The notes below the pieces were generated by a model, which made no database searches, was not told the DNA's origin, and saw only the letters and a list, made by a program, of their open reading frames with translations. From the NCBI GenBank assembly GCA_023369685.1, contig SACZ01000008.1, positions 62,001 through 126,000 of the forward strand: a stretch of DNA of 64,000 nt, in the 5' to 3' direction. The stretch comes from Prolixibacteraceae bacterium JC049 (GTDB taxonomy: Bacteria; Bacteroidota; Bacteroidia; Bacteroidales; Prolixibacteraceae). Position numbers and translations under genes: made by a program. The stretch's first letter is position 1. Every line of letters begins with the position of its first letter. Below, in pieces: positions 25,874 to 35,094 of this stretch.

Positions 25874-27901
25874 TTATTTTTTTAGATGCTTTGCGAAGAA
25901 TCCCATCATTGATTCATAAAGCTCAATGCGGTTATCTTCGTGACCGAATCCGTGTCCTTCGTTATATTTTACCATGTAAGGTACATCTTTTCCTTTTCCT
26001 CGAAGAGTAGTAACAATTTGATCCGACTCATTAATGTTTACACGTGGATCGTTTGCTCCTTGAACAACAAAAAGAGGCTTGGTGATTTTGTCTGCATTTA
26101 GAGCAGGAGATACTTGTTTCATGATCTCTTTCTCTTCTGGATTTTCCGGGTCGTACCATTGCTGGTAGAACTGCTTCATGAAAGGTTTCCAATATGCTGG
26201 GAACGACTCAACAAATGTGAATAAGTTTGAAACACCAACGTAATCTACACCACAAGTATATAAATCTGGAGTTTTAATTAAACTACCCAATGTAGCCAAT
26301 CCACCATAACTGGCACCGTAAATGGCAACATGGTTTTTGTCTGCCCAACCTTGTTTGATAACGTATGCAACGCCATCTTCAAGATCGTTTAGCATATTTC
26401 TACCAATTTGCTTACTTCCTGCCAAGTAGAATTCTTTACCATATCCACCTGAACCACGATAGTTAACTTGAAGAGTAGCATATCCGCGACTGGCGAATAG
26501 TTGAGTTTCTGGGTTGAATCCCCAAGAATCACGAATTCCGTAAGGACCACCATGTGGGTTAACAATTAAAGGAACTTTCTCTCCTTTTAAAGCTGCTTTT
26601 GGTAATGTGATGTATGCATAAACGGTAAAACCATCGCGCGATTTGAATTTGATAGGGCGCATTTCAGCCATATCTTCCTCTTTAAGTTGAGGCATAAGGT
26701 CGATTAATTTTTCGAACTTATCTTTTTTAACATCATACGAATAGTATACACCGTAAAGCTTATCGCTACCAGTAACGATTAACATCTTATCCTCTTCGTC
26801 GGTCGATGCAGCAATAGAAAATTCTTTGTCGCCAAATTGCTTTAGGAATTTCTGATGCAATGCTTTGTAAGTTTTACTTACAGGCTTAACATGCGATTTT
26901 TCTCCGTTGTATGTGAAGTAATCGATTTCGTAGTTACGTTTTACCGAACGAGCCATTCCACCTACATCGAAAGTATCGTTTTCGTAAAGCATTTTAACCT
27001 CTTTCTTATTCTTTAAATCATAAAGAACGATGGCTGCTTTGTCTCTGCCAATGTTGGTTTTGATATAGGCCAGATGAGAACCTTCTTTAGAATAATCGAA
27101 TCCCATAATTCCAAATTGCCCTTTCCAGTCGTATTTCTGTACTAGCTGGAACTCAGCATCAGGAGATGTGCGATAAAGCAATTCGTAATCAACACCATTC
27201 ACCTGTTGTGTTATTGCACGAAGGTTTCCATCTTTGTCGAAGTCGTAGCCCATAACTGGTCTCGAGGCATCTTTATTTTCATAAAGCTTCACCATCTCGC
27301 CAGTAGTAACATTTAATTTATAAGGCTCGAAAACTTGAGGGTTATCTTTATTCATTTGAATAATGATGTGCTCTTTTTGCTCTTTCAACCCATTCAAAAT
27401 CATTACTCGAACATTGTCGAAAGGAGTAAGTGCTTTCTGGTTTTTACCGTCTAAGTCGATGGCAAAAAGCTGATAGTTTTCGTTTCCACCTTGGTCTTTA
27501 ACGTAGATAATGCGTGAATCGTTGATCCACCCGTATCCTCTGATTAGTTCTTTTCCTTCTTCAAGAACTTTTTGTTCTTTATCTGATTCCAAATTACGAA
27601 CGAAGAGGTGACGTTTGCCATTCTCATCTTTTTCGCGGAATGAAATGTATTTCCCGTTGGGAGAAAATTTGAAGCTACTTTTCTTCGGACGAGCGAAGTA
27701 GTCGCTTACTTTATATTTGAAATTGCCAGTTTCCAACTTTGCCAACGCCTGAAGTTCTGTTTCAGTAGAAGGAAGTTTAGTGTCTCCTGGACGTTCTTTT
27801 TTTTCTTGAGCCATACTAGTTCCATTAAAAAACAGCATTGCCGATAGACCGAGAATAGCCGTTTTAAATAAAGGTAATTTCTTAGTTCTCATTTTGGTCA
27901 A
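25874..27901 (-). CDS. S9 family serine peptidase (prolyl oligopeptidase/acylaminoacyl peptidase-like)
   Basis: 675 residues. A signal-like N-terminus (ending TSMAQ, residue 32) points to export. A beta-propeller region (about 60-400) is followed by an alpha/beta-hydrolase domain with the catalytic serine in YGASYGGLATL (Ser531), the aspartate in GANDPRVN and the histidine in NEGHGFG. It cleaves short peptides, often after proline or from acylated ends. Upstream lies an unusual 11-bp inverted repeat against the start codon. An alternative start at the second Met (residue 4) is possible. Confidence 0.93.
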   Translation of the reverse strand: MTKMRTKKLPLFKTAILGLSAMLFFNGTSMAQEKKERPGDTKLPSTETELQALAKLETGNFKYKVSDYFARPKKSSFKFSPNGKYISFREKDENGKRHLFVRNLESDKEQKVLEEGKELIRGYGWINDSRIIYVKDQGGNENYQLFAIDLDGKNQKALTPFDNVRVMILNGLKEQKEHIIIQMNKDNPQVFEPYKLNVTTGEMVKLYENKDASRPVMGYDFDKDGNLRAITQQVNGVDYELLYRTSPDAEFQLVQKYDWKGQFGIMGFDYSKEGSHLAYIKTNIGRDKAAIVLYDLKNKKEVKMLYENDTFDVGGMARSVKRNYEIDYFTYNGEKSHVKPVSKTYKALHQKFLKQFGDKEFSIAASTDEEDKMLIVTGSDKLYGVYYSYDVKKDKFEKLIDLMPQLKEEDMAEMRPIKFKSRDGFTVYAYITLPKAALKGEKVPLIVNPHGGPYGIRDSWGFNPETQLFASRGYATLQVNYRGSGGYGKEFYLAGSKQIGRNMLNDLEDGVAYVIKQGWADKNHVAIYGASYGGLATLGSLIKTPDLYTCGVDYVGVSNLFTFVESFPAYWKPFMKQFYQQWYDPENPEEKEIMKQVSPALNADKITKPLFVVQGANDPRVNINESDQIVTTLRGKGKDVPYMVKYNEGHGFGHEDNRIELYESMMGFFAKHLKK

Positions 27902-27905
27902 TTTT

Positions 27906-27945
27906 AATTGATACTTTTAAATAATCTGAATAACAAGTATCAATT
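27906..27945 (-). promoter_or_regulatory. Inverted repeat in the leader of the S9 peptidase gene
   Basis: AATTGATACTT (27906-27916) and AAGTATCAATT (27935-27945) are perfect 11-base arms 18 bases apart, beginning 4 bases upstream of the start codon. As RNA it would form a hairpin next to the ribosome-binding region; as DNA it could be an operator. Confidence 0.5.
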
Positions 27946-27996
27946 ATGAATTGATCATTACGATTTTAAATGTTAAAGTTGCGTTAATGCCCAAAA

Positions 27997-29328
27997 TTAA
28001 ATTTCTGGAAGTGTAATGCCTTTTAGTTTACGATATAGTTCAAGTGCGTATACATCCGTCATTCCAGAAAGAAAATCTAAAACTGATTGGAGTCTTAGAT
28101 AAGCAGATTCTGTTTCAGTAATGTATTGTTGTGGCATCATTGAAATTAGCTTCTTGCTGTAATTCTGTTTTGGATGCATTACGGCATGAGTGAATTCTTC
28201 CAATAATGTGCCCAATACTTTGTAACCCGCAACTTCAATTTGTACTACTTTGGGATCGTTGTAGATGCGTTCTATGGAGATTGACTTGATTGCTTTCATC
28301 GCTTTGGTTGATGAAGCGTTAAGACTCTTAATTAATGTCGATTCAAATTCTCCATTTAAAATTGCAGCTCTATTTTCCCAGAAGATATCAGTACACTCGT
28401 GTACTAACTTTCCAATTACCATTGCCCTTAGGTAAGCAACCTGTTCGTTTTTATCGGTTACAATCTTCAGGTTGCGTTCAATGCTTTGGCAGGCACTGTC
28501 GTTTTCCTGGAAGAAGTTCATATAAAGCTGCTTTGTCTCTTCTGTAGTTAGAATGTGCAGTTTATGCGCATCTTCAATATCCATTACTTGATAGCAAATA
28601 TCGTCGGCTGCCTCTACCAAGTAAACCAGTGGGTGGCGACAATATTCAATGGGATTGGAACTCTTCTGCTTTAATCCTAATTCTTTGGCAATTCTAATGT
28701 ATAATTCTTTCTCGGATTGAAAGAAACCATATTTCTTTCCTCCTTTTACAACCGACTCGAATGGGTATTTTACGATAGAAGCCAGAGTGGTGTATGTAAG
28801 TGCAAATCCACCATTCCTTCTACCTCCAAACTGGTGACTTAGTAATCGAAGAGCATTGGCATTACCTTCAAAGTTAGATAGATCGCACCATTCTTCTGCT
28901 GTCATTAATTCTTTATATTGAAGTCCTTTTCCTTCGCTAAAGAATTCAGAAAGAGCATCTTCTCCTGAATGTCCAAATGGCGGGTTACCCAAGTCATGTG
29001 CTAAGCAGGCAGTACTAACTACTGCACCTAATTCATGCACAAGGTGCAAATCGTTTGCCTCGCCTGATTCGTCAAGCTTATGAGAAAGGTTATTCCCTAG
29101 CGATCGTCCAACGCTGGCTACTTCCAGGCTGTGTGTTAGTCGGTTGTGTACGAAAACACTTCCTGGCAGAGGAAATACTTGAGTTTTATTTTGTAGGCGG
29201 CGAAAAGGCGAAGAGAATATCAATCGATCGTAATCGCGTTGAAATTCAGAACGCTCTTCGGCAGCGCTTTTCTTGGTTCTATCTTCTAATCCTAATCGTT
29301 TGGTCGACAGCAGTTGGTGCCAATTCAT
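27997..29328 (-). CDS. dgt: Deoxyguanosine triphosphate triphosphohydrolase (HD domain)
   Basis: 443 residues. The HD-domain metal site is visible: NRLTHSLEVASVGRSLG, ACLAHDLGNPPFGHSGE and later EAADDICYQVMDIEDA. The N-terminus RTKKSAAEERSEFQRDYDRLIFSSPFRRLQNKTQVF is typical of dGTPase. It splits dGTP (or other dNTPs) into deoxynucleoside and triphosphate. It follows the YgjP-like gene by 49 bases on the same strand. A second, distinct HD dNTPase-like protein is encoded at 43826. Confidence 0.95.
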   Translation of the reverse strand: MNWHQLLSTKRLGLEDRTKKSAAEERSEFQRDYDRLIFSSPFRRLQNKTQVFPLPGSVFVHNRLTHSLEVASVGRSLGNNLSHKLDESGEANDLHLVHELGAVVSTACLAHDLGNPPFGHSGEDALSEFFSEGKGLQYKELMTAEEWCDLSNFEGNANALRLLSHQFGGRRNGGFALTYTTLASIVKYPFESVVKGGKKYGFFQSEKELYIRIAKELGLKQKSSNPIEYCRHPLVYLVEAADDICYQVMDIEDAHKLHILTTEETKQLYMNFFQENDSACQSIERNLKIVTDKNEQVAYLRAMVIGKLVHECTDIFWENRAAILNGEFESTLIKSLNASSTKAMKAIKSISIERIYNDPKVVQIEVAGYKVLGTLLEEFTHAVMHPKQNYSKKLISMMPQQYITETESAYLRLQSVLDFLSGMTDVYALELYRKLKGITLPEI

Positions 29329-29377
29329 AATATATTGTTTTGTCCTAGTTCTTAATTATTGAATTAAAATACGCTTT

Positions 29378-30097
29378 TCACTTCACATATTCAATTCGGT
29401 ATTTCTTCATCTTCTTGTCTATGGCTTTCGAGTTGCCATAAATTTTATCCAGAATATTCCAGAAACGTTCGCTATGGTTCAATTCTACAGTATGTGCTAG
29501 CTCGTGCAAAATAATGTAGTCTATTAAATGATCGGGAAGAGTCATAACATGTACATTCAGGTTAATGTTCTTCTTGGAAGAGCAGCTTCCCCATTTCGAT
29601 TTCAAATTTTTTACAAACACATTCTCGTAATGAAATCCATATTTTGATGCCAGTTGTTGCACTCGGTGGGGTAGGTAGCCTTTTGCCTCTATTCGGTACA
29701 CTTCAGTTAAAACTTTTCGAATGAATTGTTGCACTTTATCATGTTCGGCAATGTGAGGTGTACCAATTTTAATATTTAGTGTATTGCCGGTTTTTGTAGC
29801 AATAATTCCCGATTTGTGCTGTGTGGTAATATTTATAATATACTCCCTGGTTTTTATCTGATCGCCAATTTGATATTGCTGTTTTTGTTGCTGTTTATTG
29901 CTTAGTCGCTTAATTATCCAGTCTTTTTTCTCTTCAACAAACAGAAGTGCTGCCTTGAAGCTGTAGGAGTGTGGAATAGATACACGCACACTTCCTCCTT
30001 CATCAATAGACAGGCGAACATTTACTGCATTTTGACGCTTCGTAATTTTCACTTTGCCAACATCTGGTATATCGAAATATTTTGTGTTTTGGTTCAT
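29378..30097 (-). CDS. YgjP-like metallopeptidase domain protein (SprT/M48-like)
   Basis: 239 residues from ATG 30097. The zinc-binding motif ILHELAHTVELNHSERFW (HExxH) near residues 205-222 and the preceding KSKWGSCSSKKNINLN block are signatures of the YgjP/DUF45 family, soluble proteins with an SprT-like fold. Substrate unknown. A TTG at 30148 would extend the frame by 17 residues, but the added peptide does not resemble family N-termini, so I use the ATG. Probably co-transcribed with dgt downstream. Confidence 0.85.
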   Translation of the reverse strand: MNQNTKYFDIPDVGKVKITKRQNAVNVRLSIDEGGSVRVSIPHSYSFKAALLFVEEKKDWIIKRLSNKQQQKQQYQIGDQIKTREYIINITTQHKSGIIATKTGNTLNIKIGTPHIAEHDKVQQFIRKVLTEVYRIEAKGYLPHRVQQLASKYGFHYENVFVKNLKSKWGSCSSKKNINLNVHVMTLPDHLIDYIILHELAHTVELNHSERFWNILDKIYGNSKAIDKKMKKYRIEYVK

Positions 30098-30241
30098 AGT
30101 CAGGAACAAAAATCTACTTTTTATGGCATCAATGCAAGAATGATGCAAACAATCGGAAGAGTAAAAGGGTTGTATTACTAATACAGATTTTTTAGAAGAT
30201 CTTGAAAGCAGACAATTAGAAACCTTTTAAAACCTACGACT

Positions 30242-30946
30242 ATGATGAATAACAAAGAATTCGAGGTTTTCGGAACATTAGACAAGGAAGAAACATTATT
30301 CGTTTTAAACGATAAGATATTGCCAAAAACATTGGTGTTTGAAGGAATTGAGCCATTTCCAGGATATTATCATGAAATTCCGGATGAGTCGATGCCGGTG
30401 TATGTTTATTTGATTTTAGCAGAGAACTACACCTGGGAAGATGTAATGCGAGCAACTCAGTTAATTAAAGCTGAAACTCAATTGAATTTTGAAGCTGCAA
30501 AATGTTACATCAAAACGAAACAACAAACTTACAGTGCTGTTCGTTTGCGTCATTTAAAGAGTTATGATGAAGTAGCTGTTATTCAGGAAGGTTTTGTTAA
30601 AAACGAGATGGCCCTGATGGAGAGCAAAATACGAACTGAGAAAACGTCTGCTATCATTAAGTTGATTAAATTCTTCTTGTTGGAAGAAATTGATAAAGGG
30701 GTTTATATCGATAAAGGGGAAGCATTTCATGGCTATTTTGAGATACCTGGGAAGCTGAAATGGAAAGCATTTGAACAGGTTACTACCAATGTGAGATATA
30801 ATTGGGAAGGAAGTCAGTTTGATGCAGCTATTGGTACCATCTATAAAGATTCAGAACTTAAAGATGTAGTGCGTATTTATTCGCCTAAAATCGATGAAGC
30901 ATATTTGGCCGGTTTGAAGGGGAAATATTTAGAACGAATTAAATAG
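30242..30946 (+). CDS. Conserved-looking cytoplasmic protein of unknown function
   Basis: 234 residues, soluble, no signal peptide or membrane segment, family not recognised. There may be an internal duplication: FPGYYHEIP near residue 40 and FHGYFEIP near residue 162, each followed by a basic or aromatic helical stretch. A lysine-rich helix (about 115-150) lies between. It diverges from the YgjP-like gene and has its own terminator, so it is a single-gene unit. The start is a double ATG (30242/30245). Confidence 0.7.
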   Translation: MMNNKEFEVFGTLDKEETLFVLNDKILPKTLVFEGIEPFPGYYHEIPDESMPVYVYLILAENYTWEDVMRATQLIKAETQLNFEAAKCYIKTKQQTYSAVRLRHLKSYDEVAVIQEGFVKNEMALMESKIRTEKTSAIIKLIKFFLLEEIDKGVYIDKGEAFHGYFEIPGKLKWKAFEQVTTNVRYNWEGSQFDAAIGTIYKDSELKDVVRIYSPKIDEAYLAGLKGKYLERIK

Positions 30947-30971
30947 ATTTTTTAGACACGATTAGATACAG

Positions 30972-31008
30972 AAAAAGCGGGAATCAGTAATTGATCTCGC
31001 TTTTTTAT
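30972..31008 (+). terminator. Intrinsic terminator after the unknown gene
   Basis: AAAAAGCGGGA (30972-30982) pairs with TCTCGCTTTTT (30995-31005, one G-U), followed by more T. The inner bases ATCA/TGAT extend the stem. Confidence 0.8.
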
Positions 31009-31053
31009 TTGGTGTGAAAACGGTTGAAGCTTATTTCGACAAAGCTTCCAATG

Positions 31054-31485
31054 TTATTTAGTATTTACCATCCATTTGGAGAAAGTGTCTAAGTAGTTCC
31101 AGAATGAATTTAAAATTTCCTGAGGAACATCAAGTTGAGATAGCACCTGTTGGTAGCATTCGAGCCACACGATTCGGGCTTCAGATGAAATTTGAATAGG
31201 AGCGTGGCGCTTTAACATCATTGGGCGACCACGGTTTTTAATGAAATAGGCCGGCCCGCCACATATTTGTACGAAGAAATCGGCAGAATTCTTTTTGGCT
31301 CTATTAAGTCCTTCTTCCGATTGAGGAAAAAGATGCTTGATACTGCTTTCTGCCAACAAATCGTAATGGTCACTGATAATCTGACGTATTCCTTCTTCTC
31401 CTACAATGTTGTAAAATTCAGGTACAGGAAATGGTACGTCGGGGCGTTCGCCCATAGCACTTTGAGATATAATAAAGTTGTCCAT
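31054..31485 (-). CDS. Truncated haemoglobin (group II-like)
   Basis: 143 residues. The block FFVQICGGPAYFIKNRGRPMMLKRHAPIQI is the hallmark of truncated haemoglobins: GGP, then the proximal-histidine helix RH, followed by EARIVWLECYQQVL with the conserved tryptophan. Such proteins bind haem and handle O2 or NO. The N-terminus has a 20-residue extension before the globin helices. It stands alone on the minus strand, between a convergent gene and a tRNA. Confidence 0.85.
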   Translation of the reverse strand: MDNFIISQSAMGERPDVPFPVPEFYNIVGEEGIRQIISDHYDLLAESSIKHLFPQSEEGLNRAKKNSADFFVQICGGPAYFIKNRGRPMMLKRHAPIQISSEARIVWLECYQQVLSQLDVPQEILNSFWNYLDTFSKWMVNTK

Positions 31486-31600
31486 GAAAATCGAATAATT
31501 TGTTTTTGCTCTATGTAAACAAACACTTTCGATTCTGGTTGAGTGAAGGGAATAAAAAAAGCGCCTACAGTGGAAGCCTGCAAACGCTAAATCTTAAATG

Positions 31601-31674
31601 TGGAGAATACCAGAGTCGAACTGGTGACCTCTTGACTGCCAGTCAAGCGCTCTAGCCAACTGAGCTAATCCCCC
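31601..31674 (-). tRNA. tRNA-Ala (anticodon GGC)
   Basis: A full 74-base cloverleaf on the minus strand: acceptor GGGGGAT/ATTCTCC, D-arm GCTC/GAGC, anticodon stem CTTGA/TCAAG around loop CTGGCAG (anticodon GGC), T-arm ACCAG-TTCGACT-CTGGT, discriminator A. The third acceptor pair is G3-U70, the alanine identity element, confirming the assignment. CCA is not encoded. Confidence 0.97.
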
Positions 31675-31922
31675 GTTTCGCGTGCAAATATATGCTAAAA
31701 ATGTGAATAGCCAAACACAGATAAATAGAAAAAAGAGATTTTATGCTTGCGAAGACCTGTGTATAATGTGTAAGTATTAAATCGGGGCTTGAGTTTAAGG
31801 GGAGTGCGGAATACCGGCTAATCCAAAAAACAATCAAAAAAAATTGGTTTTGAAGATTATTTTTTATCTTTAAGCCCTCGAAAATATCAGAAAGTAATTT
31901 CAACTGTATAAAGGTTTATTTT

Positions 31923-32612
31923 ATGGAAGTTAAAAAGTCGCCAAAAGCTGACCTGGAGAGCAAAAAGAATGTATTTGCTCTATTTGGTTTAGTGGTTGCT
32001 CTTGGTTTAGTCTTTGTTGCTTTCAACTGGTCTGCATCAGTTAAGCAAGCTCAAGACTTAGGACAAGTACAAGAGCAGGAAGTGGAAGACGAAATGATTC
32101 CTGTAACTCGTCAGGAAGAAATTAAGCCACCACCACCACCACCACCACCAAAGACCTTCGATGTATTGAATGTCGTTGATGATGATACTGAGATTGATGA
32201 GGAATTGGAAATCGAAGACTCAGAGATCGATGAGGAAACAGCTATTGATGTAGCTCCTGTTCTTACTGACGAAGAAGAAGAGGATGAAGCGGAAGCTCCA
32301 GTGTTTGTTGTAGTAGAGGATATGCCTCTATTCCCAGGTGGAGATTTAGCTTTAAGAAAATGGATTGCGAAACAGATTAAATATCCTGTGATTGCTCAAG
32401 AGAACGGTATTCAAGGGAAAGTTTATGTTTCGTTTGTAATTAATAAGACAGGAAGAGTTGAAGCAGCACGCGTAGCACGTGGTGTTGACCCAGCTTTGGA
32501 TAAGGAAGCATTGCGCGTAATTAACAGCATGCCTACTTGGAAGCCAGGAAAACAGCGTGGTAAGCCGGTAAAAGTATCATTTACTGTACCGATTAACTTC
32601 GTTCTTCAATAG
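31923..32612 (+). CDS. TonB-family energy transducer
   Basis: 229 residues. A single N-terminal membrane anchor (about 18-37), a periplasmic linker with a run of eight prolines (KPPPPPPPPK near residue 62) and a very acidic stretch (80-125), then a TonB C-terminal domain (GGDLALRKWIAKQIKYPVIAQENGIQGKVYVSFVI to the end). It passes proton-motive energy from ExbBD to TonB-dependent receptors such as the SusC at 20034. No exbB/exbD genes are adjacent. A hairpin terminator follows. Confidence 0.93.
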   Translation: MEVKKSPKADLESKKNVFALFGLVVALGLVFVAFNWSASVKQAQDLGQVQEQEVEDEMIPVTRQEEIKPPPPPPPPKTFDVLNVVDDDTEIDEELEIEDSEIDEETAIDVAPVLTDEEEEDEAEAPVFVVVEDMPLFPGGDLALRKWIAKQIKYPVIAQENGIQGKVYVSFVINKTGRVEAARVARGVDPALDKEALRVINSMPTWKPGKQRGKPVKVSFTVPINFVLQ

Positions 32613-32639
32613 AAGACTTGATTTTCAACACGATAAATT

Positions 32640-32671
32640 CCTGACTCCATACTATGGGGTCAGGTTTTTTT
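32640..32671 (+). terminator. Intrinsic terminator between tonB-like gene and hflX
   Basis: CCTGACTCCAT (32640-32650) pairs with ATGGGGTCAGG (32654-32664; one G-U) over a 3-base loop, followed by seven T. It ends only 13 bases before the hflX start. Confidence 0.8.
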
Positions 32672-32684
32672 ATATGATAGATAT

Positions 32685-33905
32685 ATGACGCGACCTGAGA
32701 ATTTCGAAATAAAACAATATCAGGAAACTGCAGTATTGGTTGGTTTAATTAACCGCGACCAGGACGAGCGAGAAGCTAATGAATATTTAGATGAATTAGA
32801 GTTCTTGGCTCATACCGCGGGAGCAGTTGTGCAAAAGAAGTTTTTGCAGAAGATGGAGCTTCCCAATACAGCCACTTTTGTAGGAAAAGGAAAATTGGAA
32901 GAGATTATCAATTTCATCAAGGTGAATGACACTGATACGATAATCTTCGATGATGAATTAACTCCTACTCAGCTAAGAAACATAGAGCGAGAAGCACAAT
33001 GTAAAGTGTTGGACAGAACCAATTTGATTCTGGATATTTTTGCCAGTCGAGCACAAACGGCTCATGCAAAAACGCAGGTAGAATTGGCTCAGTTGCAATA
33101 CACGTTACCTCGATTAACTCGAATGTGGACTCACCTTGAGCGTCAGCGAGGTGGAATTGGAATGCGTGGTCCGGGGGAAACGCAGATTGAAACCGACCGT
33201 CGTATTATTTTAGATAAGATTGCTCGACTGAAAGAGCAGTTGAAGAAGATTGATAAGCAGATGGCAACTCAACGTCGTAACCGTGGAAAGATGGTGCGCG
33301 TAGCATTGGTGGGATATACCAACGTAGGTAAATCGACATTGATGAACTTGTTGAGTAAATCGCAAGTATTTGCCGAAAATAAGCTGTTTGCAACACTCGA
33401 TACAACGGTGCGTAAGGTGGTTGTGCATAACTTACCATTCTTAATGACCGATACCGTTGGATTTATTCGAAAGTTGCCTCACGGATTGGTGGAGTCGTTT
33501 AAATCGACTTTGGATGAGGTGAGAGAATCCGACTTGTTGGTACACGTAATCGATATTTCGCATCCTAATTTCGAAGATCAGATTAATGTGGTTAATTCTA
33601 CATTGGAAGAAATTGGGGGAGGTGATAAGCCAACTATTTATCTTTTCAATAAGATTGATGCATTCTCGTATGTGGAAAAAGAGGAAGATGATCTAACTCC
33701 TGCAACGAAAGAGAATATGAGTCTGGAAGATTGGAAAGAGAGCTGGATGAGTAAAGAAAATGCTCACAGTATTTTTATCTCGGCCAAAGAGCGGGAAAAT
33801 ATCGACCATTTGAAAGATCAGTTGTATAAGCATGTGCGTAAGATTCATATTACGCGTTTCCCTTATAACGACTTTTTATATCAGCTTCCTGAAGATCAGG
33901 AGTAG
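32685..33905 (+). CDS. hflX: GTPase HflX
   Basis: 406 residues. An N-terminal HflX domain (including TATFVGKGKLEEI and the linker RGGIGMRGPGETQIETDRR near 160-178) precedes a GTPase domain with GYTNVGKST (G1), DTVGFIRKLPH (G3) and NKID (G4). HflX splits or rescues stalled 70S ribosomes, especially under heat stress. Because a terminator ends 13 bases before its start, it either depends on read-through from the tonB-like gene or has a promoter inside that gene's end. Confidence 0.96.
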   Translation: MTRPENFEIKQYQETAVLVGLINRDQDEREANEYLDELEFLAHTAGAVVQKKFLQKMELPNTATFVGKGKLEEIINFIKVNDTDTIIFDDELTPTQLRNIEREAQCKVLDRTNLILDIFASRAQTAHAKTQVELAQLQYTLPRLTRMWTHLERQRGGIGMRGPGETQIETDRRIILDKIARLKEQLKKIDKQMATQRRNRGKMVRVALVGYTNVGKSTLMNLLSKSQVFAENKLFATLDTTVRKVVVHNLPFLMTDTVGFIRKLPHGLVESFKSTLDEVRESDLLVHVIDISHPNFEDQINVVNSTLEEIGGGDKPTIYLFNKIDAFSYVEKEEDDLTPATKENMSLEDWKESWMSKENAHSIFISAKERENIDHLKDQLYKHVRKIHITRFPYNDFLYQLPEDQE

Positions 33906-33942
33906 AAAAAAGCCCTTGTTCAAAATGAGCAAGGGCTTTTTT
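33906..33942 (+). terminator. Bidirectional terminator between hflX and asd
   Basis: AAAAAAGCCCTTG and CAAGGGCTTTTTT (33906-33918 with 33930-33942) form a 13-bp stem directly after the hflX stop, with A and T runs on both sides. Confidence 0.9.
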
Positions 33943-33986
33943 ATGAAAGTCCAAATTCCATTATCACAGAACCGGAATATCCTTAA

Positions 33987-34997
33987 TTACTTTACGATGC
34001 CTTCTTTTACCAGATATTCTGCAATTTGTACTGCATTTAATGCTGCACCTTTTTTAATCTGGTCAGATACAGTCCAGAAAGTGAGCCCATTCTCATTGGC
34101 TAAGTCGGCTCTTACGCGACCAACATAAACAGGATCTTCGCCTGCTTTTTCCAATGGCATTGGGTAAATTTTGTTCTCTAGGTCATCTTCCAAAACAACT
34201 CCATCGGCAGTTTCGAAAGCCTGACGAGCTTGTTCAACAGAAATTGGTTTTTCAGTTTCTACCCAAATTGCTTCAGAGTGAGCTCTCATCACTGGTACAC
34301 GAACAGCAGTTGCACTCACTTTTACATCTGAATGCATAATTTTCTGCGTCTCGAAGAACATCTTCATTTCCTCTTTAGTATAGCCATTCTCTTGTGGCAC
34401 ATCAATATGAGGAATTAGATTCAATGCCAATTGATAAGCAAACTTTTCAACTGTCAACTCTTCGTTGTTGGCTAGCTGTTTAATTTGCTCTTGAAGTTCA
34501 GCCATACCCGTTGCTCCAGCCCCGGAAGCCGACTGGTAGGTTGAAATATGAACACGCTTGATGTGTGAAATATTTTCAATAGGCTTAAGTGCTACTACCA
34601 TCTGAATAGTAGTACAGTTTGGGTTGGCAATAATATTGCGCGGAGTATTTTTACAGTCTTCTGCGTTTACTTCAGGAACCACTAAAGGTATATCGTCTTC
34701 CATTCTGAATGCACTTGAGTTGTCAATCATAATGGTGCCGTGTTTGGTGATTGTTGATGCAAATTTCTTAGATGTTCCGGCTCCGGCTGATGTTAATGCG
34801 ATGTCGATATCGCTAAAATCACTCTCTTCGGTTATCTCTTTAACCTTGATTTTCTTTCCCTTAAATTCGTACTCTGTTCCCGCGCTACGCGATGATCCGA
34901 ACAACACTAATTCATCGAGAGGGAAATTTCTCTCGGCTAGTACTTGTAGAAACTCTTGTCCTACAGCACCACTTGCACCAACAATTGCAACTTTCAT
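33987..34997 (-). CDS. asd: Aspartate-semialdehyde dehydrogenase
   Basis: 336 residues. NADP-binding N-terminus [17 protein letters not shown], catalytic cysteine in [11 protein letters not shown] (about residue 129), and the substrate-binding [15 protein letters not shown]. It makes aspartate semialdehyde for lysine (DAP route), threonine and methionine, so the cell both makes lysine by the DAP route and has a saccharopine degradation cluster. Own promoter on the minus strand. Confidence 0.97.
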   Translation of the reverse strand: MKVAIVGASGAVGQEFLQVLAERNFPLDELVLFGSSRSAGTEYEFKGKKIKVKEITEESDFSDIDIALTSAGAGTSKKFASTITKHGTIMIDNSSAFRMEDDIPLVVPEVNAEDCKNTPRNIIANPNCTTIQMVVALKPIENISHIKRVHISTYQSASGAGATGMAELQEQIKQLANNEELTVEKFAYQLALNLIPHIDVPQENGYTKEEMKMFFETQKIMHSDVKVSATAVRVPVMRAHSEAIWVETEKPISVEQARQAFETADGVVLEDDLENKIYPMPLEKAGEDPVYVGRVRADLANENGLTFWTVSDQIKKGAALNAVQIAEYLVKEGIVK

Positions 34998-35060
34998 TTC
35001 TGTTCCTTTTTTAGTAAATTATATAGAACGATTCTCTTGTATTTTAGAATCATATTAATT

Positions 35061-35090
35061 GCAAAAATAAACCTTTCTTAAAAATTACAA
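35061..35090 (-). promoter_or_regulatory. Promoter of asd (-33 TTG, -7 TATTTTTGC)
   Basis: Minus strand: TTG (35090-35088), 18-base spacer, TATTTTTGC (35069-35061), a full consensus match. Leader of about 60 bases to the ATG at 34997. Confidence 0.65.
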
Positions 35091-35094
35091 GAAA

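Noticed and set aside
27997-29328. dGTPase as an antiviral defence gene
   Set aside because: Sequence and context fit a chromosomal housekeeping dgt; no defence neighbours.
30098-30148. TTG start extending the YgjP-like protein by 17 residues
   Set aside because: The extension does not look like part of the family fold; ATG 30097 is suitable.
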